Positions 54,329-63,230 of a stretch of DNA of 64,000 bases are shown one piece after another. The DNA comes from Bacteroidales bacterium. Lineage in GTDB: Bacteria; Bacteroidota; Bacteroidia; Bacteroidales; UBA932. Below the pieces are notes generated by a model that was given only the letters and a program-made list of their open reading frames with translations, had not been told where the DNA came from and made no database searches. The position numbers were made by a program, and so were the translations under genes. The stretch covers positions 1 to 64,000 of the forward strand of contig SFNZ01000001.1 of assembly GCA_004552615.1 (NCBI GenBank). The letters are read 5' to 3'. The number at the start of each line of letters is the position of its first letter. Within the stretch, counting starts at the first letter, position 1.

Positions 54329-54361
54329 AAATGCGGAACTTCATTTAAATGCGGAACTTCA
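54329..54361. repeat. Short tandem duplication, 15 bp repeated at 18-bp period
   Basis: AAATGCGGAACTTCA occurs at 54329-54343 and 54347-54361, immediately upstream of the LEA lipoprotein start. It may be a leader duplication or a pair of binding sites in the 5' untranslated region. Confidence 0.6.
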
Positions 54362-54375
54362 AGTACATTCAAATA

Positions 54376-54383
54376 CAAATATA
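54376..54383 (-). promoter_or_regulatory. -7 element for the LEA-SPOR-rpoN run
   Basis: The minus strand reads TATATTTG, about 50 bp before ATG 54327. On the plus strand a divergent TATCTTTG (54405-54412) serves miaB. Confidence 0.4.
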
Positions 54384-54404
54384 GATAATTATTGATAAAA
54401 GTAA

Positions 54405-54412
54405 TATCTTTG
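54405..54412 (+). promoter_or_regulatory. -7 element of the miaB promoter
   Basis: TATCTTTG fits TAnnTTTG, 52 bp before ATG 54464. No TTTG was found 19 bp upstream. Confidence 0.4.
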
Positions 54413-54463
54413 CAAGTGAAAAATCACTGCCCCGGAATGTCCGGGGAATAAAGAAATACAGCG

Positions 54464-55807
54464 ATGGAAAGAGGAAAAGTATATATCGAGACATACGGAT
54501 GCCAGATGAATGTCAATGACACTGAAGTCATTTTCTCCATTCTGGCCAAGGCGGGATATACCCGTACGGAGAATATGGACGAGGCGGACATTATCATGGC
54601 GAACACCTGTTCCATCAGGGACAATGCCGAGCAGCGCATCTGGGGCCGCATAGACCAGTTTTACGGCTGCAAACGCCTCCGGGAAGGAGTCGTGACCGGA
54701 ATAGTGGGCTGCATGGCCGAACGTCTCAAGGACAAGCTCCTCGAGAGCGGCAGGGTGGATTTCGTCGCAGGACCGGACTCTTACCGTTCCCTTCCCGAAA
54801 TGCTGGCCAGGATAGCTCCCGGCCGTCCTCAGATCAATGTCGAACTGTCCCGTGAGGAGACCTATGCCGACATCGAGCCGGTGAGAATTGACAAGAACGG
54901 CGTCTCCGCATTCATTTCCATAATGCGCGGGTGCAACAATGCCTGCTCCTACTGCGTCGTGCCATATACCAGGGGAGCCGAAAGGAGCCGTGCCCCTGAG
55001 ACAATCATCCGTGAAGCCTGCGGACTCTTCGGCCGCGGGTACAAGGAGGTGACCCTGCTCGGCCAGAACGTGGATTCATATCTCTGGCACCGGGAAGGCG
55101 GCACGGATGTCGATTTCGCCGACCTTCTCGAAGGGGTGGCCTCGATAAGCCCGCAGCTCAGGGTGAGATTCTCCACGTCGCATCCGAAGGACATCAGCGA
55201 CAAGGTGATATTTACCATGGCCAAATATCCCAACATCTGCCGCCACATACATCTGCCTGTCCAGTCCGGAAGCGACACCATGCTGGTCAAGATGCGCCGC
55301 CGCTATACCAGGGAATGGTATCTCGGCAGGGTGGCGAAGATAAGGGAAGTAATGCCGGACTGCGCCATCACCACCGACATCATAGCCGGATTCTGCGGCG
55401 AAACCCTCCAGGACCATCAGGATACGCTTTCCATAATGCGCGAGGTGGGCTACGACTATGCCTATATGTTCCAGTATTCGGAGCGCCCGGGAACGCTTGC
55501 AGCACGCAATTATCCCGACGATGTTTCCCCTGAGGAGAAGACCCGCCGCCTGAATGAAATCATCGCCCTCCAGAACGAGCTCAGTCTCGAGAGCAACAGG
55601 CGCGATGTCGGAAAGACGTTCACAGTCCTCGTGGAAGGCCCTTCCAGGAGGAATCCGGCAGACAGTTGCGGCCGTGCCTCCAACAACAAGATGTGTGTCT
55701 TCCCGTCCGTCGGCCCTGAATCAGTCAAGGCCCCTGCTCCGGGGGATTATGTTGACGTGAAGGTGATGTCCTGCACGTCAGCCACCCTTATCTGTGAAAG
55801 GGTCTGA
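54464..55807 (+). CDS. miaB: tRNA-2-methylthio-N6-dimethylallyladenosine synthase
   Basis: The 447-residue methylthiotransferase has the N-terminal cluster Cys C13, C49 and C83 (YGCQMN, NTCSI, VGCMAE), the radical-SAM C157-x3-C161-x2-C164 (RGCNNACSYC) and a C-terminal TRAM domain (from about residue 380, KTFTVLVEGPSRRNPADS). It adds the methylthio group to A37 in tRNAs reading UNN codons. It is divergent from the LEA lipoprotein gene and convergent with radC, 11 bp apart. Confidence 0.96.
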   Translation: MERGKVYIETYGCQMNVNDTEVIFSILAKAGYTRTENMDEADIIMANTCSIRDNAEQRIWGRIDQFYGCKRLREGVVTGIVGCMAERLKDKLLESGRVDFVAGPDSYRSLPEMLARIAPGRPQINVELSREETYADIEPVRIDKNGVSAFISIMRGCNNACSYCVVPYTRGAERSRAPETIIREACGLFGRGYKEVTLLGQNVDSYLWHREGGTDVDFADLLEGVASISPQLRVRFSTSHPKDISDKVIFTMAKYPNICRHIHLPVQSGSDTMLVKMRRRYTREWYLGRVAKIREVMPDCAITTDIIAGFCGETLQDHQDTLSIMREVGYDYAYMFQYSERPGTLAARNYPDDVSPEEKTRRLNEIIALQNELSLESNRRDVGKTFTVLVEGPSRRNPADSCGRASNNKMCVFPSVGPESVKAPAPGDYVDVKVMSCTSATLICERV

Positions 55808-55818
55808 CAATCTTCTAA

Positions 55819-56502
55819 TTATAGGTGCGATACGCTTTCGTCAGCGAAGCTGTAGTAGCACAGGTCGCTGAAAATGACATGGTCGAGCAGGGAGATTCCC
55901 AATGTCCCGGAGGCCTCTTTCAGTGCCTGCGTTTCCTTTATGTCGGCCTGGCCCGGGTACGGGCTGCCTGACGGATGATTGTGTGCCAGGATGATTCCCC
56001 GGGCCTTGCGCTCCAGCGCTTTCCGCAATATTGTCCCCGTGTCCACGACCGTGCTCACCGGCCCTCCCGAGCTGAGGCGTTCTTTCCCGATGACCCGGTT
56101 GGCCCGGTTGAGGTACAGTACCCAGCACTCCTCGTGGTCGAGACCCTTCATCACCGGAATCAGCAGGTCGAACACCTGCCTCGGATTCGTTACCGGACCG
56201 TCGTCATTCCCGGTCCTCTCGGCAGTGAACCTGCGTCCGAGCTCGAATGCTGCGGCCACGATGACAGCCTTGTCCCTGCCGATTCCCCGCACCTCCATCA
56301 TCTTGTCCAATGACATCATCGAAAGCCCTGTAAGGCTGCCCGCCTTCACGAGCAGTTCCCTCGACATGTCCAATACATTCACACCGGCCCCTCCACTCCT
56401 CAGCAGGATGGCTGTAAGTTCCGCATTGCTCAGGGCCGCCGCCCCTTTCGCCACAAGCCTCTCCCGCGGCCTGTCGTCCTTGTTCATTTCTTTCAATGTC
56501 AT
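55819..56502 (-). CDS. radC: RadC-family JAB-domain protein
   Basis: I start at ATG 56502 (MTLKEMNKDDRPRERLVAKG), giving 227 residues; a start at 56535 is possible. It has an N-terminal helix-hairpin-helix region (AALSNAELTAILLRSGG, MMEVRGIGRDKAVIV) and a JAB/MPN metal site HNHPSGSPYPGQAD near residue 177. RadC proteins are widespread and were once linked to repair; the function is unknown. Confidence 0.93.
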   Translation of the reverse strand: MTLKEMNKDDRPRERLVAKGAAALSNAELTAILLRSGGAGVNVLDMSRELLVKAGSLTGLSMMSLDKMMEVRGIGRDKAVIVAAAFELGRRFTAERTGNDDGPVTNPRQVFDLLIPVMKGLDHEECWVLYLNRANRVIGKERLSSGGPVSTVVDTGTILRKALERKARGIILAHNHPSGSPYPGQADIKETQALKEASGTLGISLLDHVIFSDLCYYSFADESVSHL

Positions 56503-56560
56503 ATCTTTCCTGTCATTATCCTGAAACTCCCGCAAGATAGGACAAAGAAAAACAAAAAAC

Positions 56561-56586
56561 CTGCGGAGGTGGCTGTTTCTCCGCAG
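56561..56586 (-). terminator. Terminator after the HAD phosphatase gene
   Basis: CTGCGGAG (56561-56568) pairs with CTCCGCAG (56579-56586). On the minus strand the stem is followed by a T-rich run (GTTTTTTGTTTTTC). It lies between the HAD gene and radC. Confidence 0.8.
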
Positions 56587-56618
56587 ATTTACATGAATCT
56601 TTAATCTTTTTATGAATC

Positions 56619-57509
56619 TTAAATTTCCCTGGAAGCCAGAATAAGGTCTCCGAGCTCGCGTATGTCCCTGACTATCAGGTCTGGAGGGAAGAATTCAGGA
56701 GCAGGGTTGTTCCTGGCGTCCTCGGCCACCTTCAAGGCGGTCTCGAGTGTGGTTTCTCCCGAAAGCACGAGAACTCCGACAGCTCCGGCATTGTGGGCCA
56801 TCGCAGTGTCGGTGTAAATCCTGTCGCCGGTCATTATGATTTCCTCCGGCTTGAGCCCGTGCCTGTGCATTATGCCGTCCAGCATTGTCGGGTCCGGCTT
56901 TCCGAGCACGATGTCAGGTTTCCTTCCGGTGGCATGCTCGATGCATCTCTGGAGCGAACCGCAGTCCACGAGGACGGTCTTCTGGTCGGTAGGGCAGACC
57001 CTGTCAGGATTCGTGGCAATGTACGGAACTCCCTGGCTCGCCCACCATGCGGCACGGCACAGCCTGGAATATGTGAGAGTCGTGTCGAATGCCACCACGA
57101 GTACGTCAGGTACATCTTCCGGGTCATCCGCGCAGCTCTCGAATCCGGCTTTTTCGAACTGGCTGACCATACTCGGGGTCCCGAGCATGTAAAGCCGGCG
57201 TGCCTCCGGATATTTCTCCTTGATATAGTCGATTGCGGCGAGCGAGGTGGTGTACATGTTGTCCTCCCCGGCCTTGATGCCGAGTCCCTCCAGCTTGTGG
57301 AGATAGTCGGCCACCGATTTCGTAGGATTGTTCGTCAGGAATGAGTAGCCCACTCCAGCTTTGGTCATGTCTTCCAGGAATCCGAGGGTGTAAGGGAAAA
57401 TTTTGCTTCCCATGTAGATGGTTCCGTCCATGTCCAAGGCTATATGCTTGATTCTGGAGAGTTTCCCGCGGATTTCAGGGGTTAGTTCCTTGTTGTAGTC
57501 TGTGTTCAT
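56619..57509 (-). CDS. HAD-IIA family phosphatase (NagD-like)
   Basis: The 296-residue protein has the HAD nucleophile motif D26-x-D28 (ALDMDGTIYMG), motif II in SFLTNNPTKS, and the C-terminal GKPDPTMLDG with MTGDRIYTDTAMAHNAG. Insertion of a C2 cap places it in subclass IIA, with NagD and phosphoglycolate/nitrophenyl phosphatases. The substrate is unknown. It has its own terminator and lies 24 bp after the ZIP gene. Confidence 0.88.
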   Translation of the reverse strand: MNTDYNKELTPEIRGKLSRIKHIALDMDGTIYMGSKIFPYTLGFLEDMTKAGVGYSFLTNNPTKSVADYLHKLEGLGIKAGEDNMYTTSLAAIDYIKEKYPEARRLYMLGTPSMVSQFEKAGFESCADDPEDVPDVLVVAFDTTLTYSRLCRAAWWASQGVPYIATNPDRVCPTDQKTVLVDCGSLQRCIEHATGRKPDIVLGKPDPTMLDGIMHRHGLKPEEIIMTGDRIYTDTAMAHNAGAVGVLVLSGETTLETALKVAEDARNNPAPEFFPPDLIVRDIRELGDLILASREI

Positions 57510-57533
57510 GATATATTTGGATAAGATTGATAA

Positions 57534-58319
57534 TCAACCGAATACTGTGTCGAGCACCATCATCAGGGCGAATCCTGCCGCGAATCCGATGGTGCCTATG
57601 TTGGAATGGCTGCCTTCCGACGCCTCCGGGATGAGTTCCTCGACCACCACATAAATCATTGCCCCGGCCGCGAAAGCCAGGAGTACCGGCAATACCGGCT
57701 CGATGTGGGTGGCGAGAAGTATTGTCAATATCGCCCCGGCCGGCTCCACGATTCCGCTGGCGGCCCCGATCCCGAATGACCTGAGCCTGGAGTTTCCCTC
57801 GTTGCGCAGAGGCATTGATATTATGGCTCCTTCCGGCACGTTCTGCAGTGCGATTCCGGCGGCGAGGGCCACTGCCCCTGCCATGGAAATGTCAGCTGCC
57901 CCTTCAATGGCTCCTGCTATGACCACTCCCACGGCCATGCCTTCAGGAATATTGTGCAGGGTCACCGCGAGGGCAAGCATGGCAGTGCGTGAAAGCCGGC
58001 TTCTCGGACCTTCCGGGCTGTCTGTCCCCACGTGCAAATGCGGAATCACAATGTCCATCAGGAGCAGGAAGCCAATGCCGAGCAGGAATCCGGCCGCGAC
58101 AGGGACGGCTGCCATTTTCCCGGCAGATTCGTTCATCCCTATTGCCGGAATCAGGAGCGACCACACGGCTGCTGCCACCATCACCCCGGAGGCGAACCCG
58201 AGCAGTGCCTTGGTCGATTTCTCGGAGGGGGATTCCCTGAGGAACAGCACGAAACCCGCTCCTAGCACGGTGCCGAGGAACGGAATCAGAAGTATCGGTA
58301 AAGCCAGCGTCAGGTTCAT
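57534..58319 (-). CDS. ZIP-family metal transporter
   Basis: The 261-residue inner-membrane protein has eight hydrophobic segments and the ZIP metal-path motifs TLHNIPEGMAVGVV and ALQNVPEGAIISM. It lacks a long His-rich loop. It most likely imports zinc or other divalent cations. Its ATG overlaps the stop of the tlpA-like gene (ATGA), so the two are translationally coupled. Confidence 0.88.
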   Translation of the reverse strand: MNLTLALPILLIPFLGTVLGAGFVLFLRESPSEKSTKALLGFASGVMVAAAVWSLLIPAIGMNESAGKMAAVPVAAGFLLGIGFLLLMDIVIPHLHVGTDSPEGPRSRLSRTAMLALAVTLHNIPEGMAVGVVIAGAIEGAADISMAGAVALAAGIALQNVPEGAIISMPLRNEGNSRLRSFGIGAASGIVEPAGAILTILLATHIEPVLPVLLAFAAGAMIYVVVEELIPEASEGSHSNIGTIGFAAGFALMMVLDTVFG

Positions 58320-58810
58320 TTCTTCTTTGGAGAGATTTTCCGGAGCACTTCTATTATCTTGGCTTCGCTTCCCGGATTGTATCCGGTGTGGGAATAGACG
58401 ATTTTCCCGTCCTTGTCCACGATGAAGACCTGAGGTGTATAGTTCACGTTCATGGCTCTCCTGAAATCACTGTTCTTGTCGAAGAGCAGGGTGAATCCGT
58501 CCCAGCCATGCCCCTCGGTCAATGCCTTGGCCCTAGCGAGGAAACGGGTGTCATCCGTCGAAACTGCCACGATCCTGAAATCTGCTTCTTCCTGCCAGTC
58601 CTCGAGAGCCTCGTTCATGGCATCCAGCTCCTGGATGCAAGGCTTGCACGTCACTGCCCAGAAGGAGACCACTGCAGGGGTCTTCCCGTCAACTATGGAG
58701 GTGGTCTTGACCTTGTTTCCGTCGAGGTCCTCGACAATTACAGATGGCAGCTGGGCGTGTGCTGCTGCAGCTGCTAAAGAGAGCAATACAACAAATAAAA
58801 GTTTCTTCAT
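58316..58810 (-). CDS. TlpA-like periplasmic thioredoxin
   Basis: I start at ATG 58810 (MKKLLFVVLLSLAAAAAHAQ, a signal peptide), giving 164 residues; the much longer frame to 59326 is spurious because it crosses the opposite promoter region. The mature part is a TlpA/ResA-type fold with active site WAVTC55-K-P-C58, then VNYTPQVFIVDKDG carrying the cis-proline. It probably reduces or maintains thiols in the periplasm. It overlaps the ZIP gene by 4 bp. Confidence 0.9.
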   Translation of the reverse strand: MKKLLFVVLLSLAAAAAHAQLPSVIVEDLDGNKVKTTSIVDGKTPAVVSFWAVTCKPCIQELDAMNEALEDWQEEADFRIVAVSTDDTRFLARAKALTEGHGWDGFTLLFDKNSDFRRAMNVNYTPQVFIVDKDGKIVYSHTGYNPGSEAKIIEVLRKISPKKK

Positions 58811-58844
58811 AAACAATTGATACATGTTAAATTCATAAATTATA

Positions 58845-58852
58845 CAAAGATA
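58845..58852 (-). promoter_or_regulatory. -7 element of the tlpA-like / ZIP promoter
   Basis: The minus strand reads TATCTTTG, 35 bp before ATG 58810. No -33 match was found at the standard spacing. Confidence 0.4.
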
Positions 58853-58884
58853 TATAGATTTTCCGGAAAAACGCCCTTGAAAAT

Positions 58885-58915
58885 TTTGAGAATTGAGTTC
58901 TGATTCATAACTTTG
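58885..58915 (+). promoter_or_regulatory. Consensus promoter of the 58995-64000 surface operon
   Basis: TTTG (58885-58888), 19 bp, TAACTTTG (58908-58915). It gives a leader of about 75 nt before ATG 58995 and is one of the best promoter matches in the window. Confidence 0.8.
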
Positions 58916-58994
58916 CAGCGTTAAAATATGGCGATTCTGACCGGGCGACCATTTATAACGAACTGAAATAGATATTTTTATTAAATAAAACCAA

Positions 58995-61634
58995 ATGAAG
59001 AAAATCTTAACCAATCTTATTCTCGCAGGCGTCTGTGCAATTGCAGTAAGCCTTGTCGGATGTACCGACAACGGGAATGACGGACCGAAAACTTCAGCGT
59101 CCGTAACAGTAGAATCAGCGGAGATTCTTTCCGCCACATTCAATGTCAATACTTCCAATCTTACAGAGTACGCTTTCCTCGTGGCACCTGTCACTGAAGC
59201 TCCTGTGGTTGATCCTGTGATTATTTTCAAGGACGGCGTGTCCGGAGCTCTCATGGAAGGTGAGAACAGGATCGTCGTAAGCGGACTTGAGGCCAACATG
59301 GAGTACACGGCCGTGTTCGCGTTCAAGGTGTCCGAGACCGAGTTCTACGAAGAGGTCATCCCGGTATCATTCACCACCACTGACTATGTTGACACTTTCA
59401 CTCTCATAGCCAAATACAACGACGGTTTCAAGTTGCATTATATCGTGCCTAAGTCCGTCAAGGAGAACAAGCACGTGATGCGCTACAATATCGGAAGCCT
59501 TCCGATGTACCTGTCCAACAAGGTCGGCTGGTTCGCAGCAATGGATGCGGACATGCTCCTCATGAACGGCCAGCACCATATCATGAACGACACCACCATC
59601 ACCTACAGGGCTTTCAATATCTATGAACTGGACGAGAACGGCAACGAGGTCCTCGACGAGTGGACCGGAGAGCCTGTGATGCTCCATACCCCGTTCGTCC
59701 CTGGCGAGCCTATCATCTTCATGGCCGGAGAGTTCGGCTGGGATGATACTGACTTCACCGGCTGGGGAAATGGCTGGTATACAGCATGCTACGACTATGA
59801 CGCATATTACGAGTCCCTCGGCGGTGGCGGATGGGGTCCTCTCGCGGTGGACGTTGATGACGCCGGTTCTGACGAGGATGCATTCTGGACAGGAGAATAT
59901 ATCCGCAGGCATTTCGTTCTTGACCCTCCTGCTGCACTTGATGCCAATGTCGATATCAAGACTGAAATGGGAGCGATGACAGGAACCGTCACCATCACGC
60001 CTGACGATAACGTATATCAGTACTGCCTGCTGATCCTGCCGGAAGATGAGTATCAGGGAATGCTGCCTTTTATTGACAACAACGAGTCCTACCTCCAGTG
60101 GTTCACGACTTCTTATGTAGGAGCGATGTATTTCAATGCGGCCACTCTCCAGGGCCCTGTGGAGATTGCACTCGAGGATAATTACTATCTCCAGCCGGAG
60201 ACCAACTACCACCTTCTCCTGACCGCGATGGGAGACGAGACCGGAGCCACCCAGAAATTCTGGCACGAGCAGTTCGCTACCACGGCCAAGTCACATCCGG
60301 CTCCTGTAGTGGAGGTCAAGGCTATCGCCAATCCTTCCGGAACAGAGTCTCCTTACGAGGCATGGTTCAATGTGAAATGTACCAGCAAGAACGCCGTATC
60401 TGCAAGATATGCAGCCAATTACTATCGTGAGTTCGGTATGATGGAGAATAGCGGCTACACCTATGCCGACATCGTGGAGCAGGGCAACTATTTCAGCGCT
60501 GACGACGTGGCCGAGATTAACAGCGACGCCGGAATGAACGTGATGTTCTCATCAATGCCGGATGCCGTCACCCGTCTCGCAGTGCTCGCATACAATGACG
60601 AGGAGACCCCTAACGACATCAACAACGACCCGTCTGCCATAGCTGACTACACCACCATCAAGGAGCCTGCAAAAGCACCTGTGGAGTCACCTCTGTTCGC
60701 AGACCTTCTCGGTGACTGGACCATGTCCGGCAGCGTGGAGAAATACGATTACTACACATCTGCATACGTTCCTGCCGGAACCCAGTCCTGCAAGATCACC
60801 ATCACCGACGGCGTGACCTATCCGGAAACCCTCGACCAGTCCGTATATGACACCTACAAGAGCCTTATCGGCTACAGCAAGGAGCAGGTGGACGCACTCT
60901 ACGAGGAGTTCAAGCAGGAGGTTGAGGAGTTCAACGCGAAACTCCGTTCACAGAACCGTCTCCTCTGCTACGGATTCGGATTCGAGAGCACCCCTGGCTA
61001 CTTCAAGCTCAATACTCCGTTCGACCTGTTCTGCAGCGACAGCTACAACGGATATGACAACGAGTCCATGATCTGGGATTGCGGTCCTAAGTGGTATCTC
61101 GAAATCAATGCGGACGGAACCGTGACCCTGCCTATCAACCAGACCAGGTTCTATCCTCTGAGCACAATGGGATATTACACATTGTACCTGACCGGCTTCG
61201 GCTCCGACGGCTATGTTTCCGTCAATGAAAACGGCGAGAACATCGACTTCCCGGTATCCGTATCTTCAGACAATGCGACATTGACCATCAATCCGTTCGT
61301 TTACAACGGCATCAACTACTACCTGAACGCAATGTACTTCTATGGAGTATATGGATATCTTCCTGAGTTCAAGAACGCTGACGTCCTCACTCTCACCAAG
61401 GGCTGGACAGAGCCTGCAGAGCCAGCTTCCGCAGCTTCTGCTCCTGCAGTGAAGTCTGCAGCAAATGCACTCCCTGTACCTGCAGTGAACGGCATGACAC
61501 GTTCTTCAGCATCCGTGATGAAGCGCAAGACTGCACTGAAGGCCATGGTTAAACACGAAAGAGTCGTGCTGAAGCCTGTCTCTACCGCAGATGCCATTGC
61601 AAACATGAGAGAGAGCTATGCGGTTGAACGTTAG
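58995..61634 (+). CDS. Large surface lipoprotein, unknown family
   Basis: The 879-residue protein has a lipoprotein signal (VCAIAVSLVGC). Residues about 30-130 form an fn3-like domain (VSGLEANMEYTAVFAFKVS). The middle is rich in Tyr, Trp, Asp and Glu (GWDDTDFTGWGNGWYTACYD). A domain near 570-830 contains GDWTMSG and repeated beta strands, resembling lipocalin-like DUF5689-type surface domains, though I cannot name it. The C-terminal 60 residues are Ala/Lys-rich. It overlaps the DUF6029 gene by 17 bp, so translation is coupled. I infer a ligand- or protein-binding surface component. Confidence 0.7.
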   Translation: MKKILTNLILAGVCAIAVSLVGCTDNGNDGPKTSASVTVESAEILSATFNVNTSNLTEYAFLVAPVTEAPVVDPVIIFKDGVSGALMEGENRIVVSGLEANMEYTAVFAFKVSETEFYEEVIPVSFTTTDYVDTFTLIAKYNDGFKLHYIVPKSVKENKHVMRYNIGSLPMYLSNKVGWFAAMDADMLLMNGQHHIMNDTTITYRAFNIYELDENGNEVLDEWTGEPVMLHTPFVPGEPIIFMAGEFGWDDTDFTGWGNGWYTACYDYDAYYESLGGGGWGPLAVDVDDAGSDEDAFWTGEYIRRHFVLDPPAALDANVDIKTEMGAMTGTVTITPDDNVYQYCLLILPEDEYQGMLPFIDNNESYLQWFTTSYVGAMYFNAATLQGPVEIALEDNYYLQPETNYHLLLTAMGDETGATQKFWHEQFATTAKSHPAPVVEVKAIANPSGTESPYEAWFNVKCTSKNAVSARYAANYYREFGMMENSGYTYADIVEQGNYFSADDVAEINSDAGMNVMFSSMPDAVTRLAVLAYNDEETPNDINNDPSAIADYTTIKEPAKAPVESPLFADLLGDWTMSGSVEKYDYYTSAYVPAGTQSCKITITDGVTYPETLDQSVYDTYKSLIGYSKEQVDALYEEFKQEVEEFNAKLRSQNRLLCYGFGFESTPGYFKLNTPFDLFCSDSYNGYDNESMIWDCGPKWYLEINADGTVTLPINQTRFYPLSTMGYYTLYLTGFGSDGYVSVNENGENIDFPVSVSSDNATLTINPFVYNGINYYLNAMYFYGVYGYLPEFKNADVLTLTKGWTEPAEPASAASAPAVKSAANALPVPAVNGMTRSSASVMKRKTALKAMVKHERVVLKPVSTADAIANMRESYAVER

Positions 61635-63222
61635 AGTATCGCTCTTTACTATTGCCGGTCTGCTGTGCTGGACTCTGTCCGGTGCGCAGACAGGCTTCGG
61701 AAAAGGAAATTTCTCCGCAAGTCTCGAGTCCAACAGCATTTATTACCTGCAGGACTCGGGACTCGGTGAATCCGCTCCGGACGACAGGTTCGGCTCGAAC
61801 AACTATCTGAAGATGGACTATTCCGTCGGCAAGTTTTCAGCCGGGCTTCAGGTCGAGGCCTATCTTCCTGCCCTCTACGGATACGAGATAGGAATGCAGC
61901 CTGACGCGAAGAAATTCTTCCTGGCGTCCAAGTACGTGAGATGGACCGACGACAATTTCACTGTCCATGTGGGGGATATCTATGACCAGTTCGGAAATGG
62001 ACTGGTTTTCCGTTCTTATGAGGACAGGAATCTCGGCTTGAACAATTCCCTCGAAGGAATCCAGGCCACCTATTCCTGGGACGGCTATGTCAGTGTGAAA
62101 GGAATGTACGGACGTCCGAGGCTCTATACCGGGTATGCCGGCTCATGGGTCCGCGGAGCAAGTATCGACATCCCCATTGCTGACATTTTCAACTGGGGCT
62201 CCGTGCTACTTACCCTGGAAGGCAATTACGTGAACAGATATGAGTCCCTCGGCAAGGAGACCGAATATGATTTCGCTGCCCTCGGCATTGACAATCCGAA
62301 TGTCAATCTCCTGTCGGGAGCCCTGGATTTCAACTGGAACGGGCTCACCCTGAAAGGCGAGTACTCGGTCAAGAGCAAGGACCTCGCTTCCCCGTCCTCG
62401 GTGAGGGCGCACAGGGGAGCTGCACTTTTTGCCGAAGCGGTCTATGGCCACAAGTCGTTCAGTGCATCGGGTACTTTCAGGATTCTGGACCACATGGGGA
62501 CAATGCTCTCCCTCTACGGCAACGGGACCTGCAACTCGCTGAATTATCTTCCGGCCCTGACGAGGCAGTATCATTACATGCTCGCCAACCTCAATCCTTA
62601 TCAGGTCAACGTGATAGGGGAGGCTGCCGGACAGGCCGACCTGTTCTACACCCTGCGCAGCAAGGAAAGCAGAAGGAAATACTGGGTGTTCCATGCCAAT
62701 TATTCCACGGCCTACACCATTGACGGGACACAGACATCGGCCGGGAGCGGCCACAATCTCCTCTGGAGCGACATCAATGCCGATGTGGAGCGCCATTGGA
62801 ACAAGTCCCTCAAGACCCTCCTCCTGTATTCCCGTCAGGAGTGGAGCCCTTCGCACGGATATAATGAAGAGACATACGTCTCCAATATTTTCGTGGCAGA
62901 CGTCCAGTACAAGTTCAATTCGAAGTACGCACTCAGGGGAGAGCTCCAATATCTTCTCTCGAATGATTACGAGGGGGACTGGATGGCCGTTCTCCTTGAG
63001 TTCACTATGGCTCCGCACTGGAACATTTATGCGTCCGAGATGTATAACAACGGTGTGACCGGAAAGCATTATTACAATGCCGGTGTCAGCTGGTCCCGCA
63101 ACAAGACTCGCATCCAGCTCAGCTACGGCCGCAACAGGGCGGGCTATGTATGTTCTGGAGGAGTATGCCGTTACAGCCCGGCATATACCGGTCTTAACCT
63201 GCTGATTTCCACATCGTTCTGA
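61618..63222 (+). CDS. DUF6029-family outer-membrane protein
   Basis: The 534-residue protein has a signal peptide (SLFTIAGLLCWTLSGAQ) and a mature part built of amphipathic strands, with GKGNFSASLESNSIYYLQ, FTVHVGDIYDQFGNGLVFR and repeated aromatic strands to the end (YTGLNLLISTSF, ending in Phe). This is the DUF6029 family of Bacteroidota, probably a large barrel. It starts inside the 3' end of the upstream lipoprotein gene and is followed 8 bp later by the Omp28-like gene. Confidence 0.8.
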   Translation: MRLNVRVSLFTIAGLLCWTLSGAQTGFGKGNFSASLESNSIYYLQDSGLGESAPDDRFGSNNYLKMDYSVGKFSAGLQVEAYLPALYGYEIGMQPDAKKFFLASKYVRWTDDNFTVHVGDIYDQFGNGLVFRSYEDRNLGLNNSLEGIQATYSWDGYVSVKGMYGRPRLYTGYAGSWVRGASIDIPIADIFNWGSVLLTLEGNYVNRYESLGKETEYDFAALGIDNPNVNLLSGALDFNWNGLTLKGEYSVKSKDLASPSSVRAHRGAALFAEAVYGHKSFSASGTFRILDHMGTMLSLYGNGTCNSLNYLPALTRQYHYMLANLNPYQVNVIGEAAGQADLFYTLRSKESRRKYWVFHANYSTAYTIDGTQTSAGSGHNLLWSDINADVERHWNKSLKTLLLYSRQEWSPSHGYNEETYVSNIFVADVQYKFNSKYALRGELQYLLSNDYEGDWMAVLLEFTMAPHWNIYASEMYNNGVTGKHYYNAGVSWSRNKTRIQLSYGRNRAGYVCSGGVCRYSPAYTGLNLLISTSF

Positions 63223-63230
63223 TAATAGAT

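Noticed and set aside
58811..59326. Long N-terminal extension of the TlpA-like gene
   Set aside because: It would run through the opposite promoter and the divergent lipoprotein gene; the ATG at 58810 begins a clear signal peptide.
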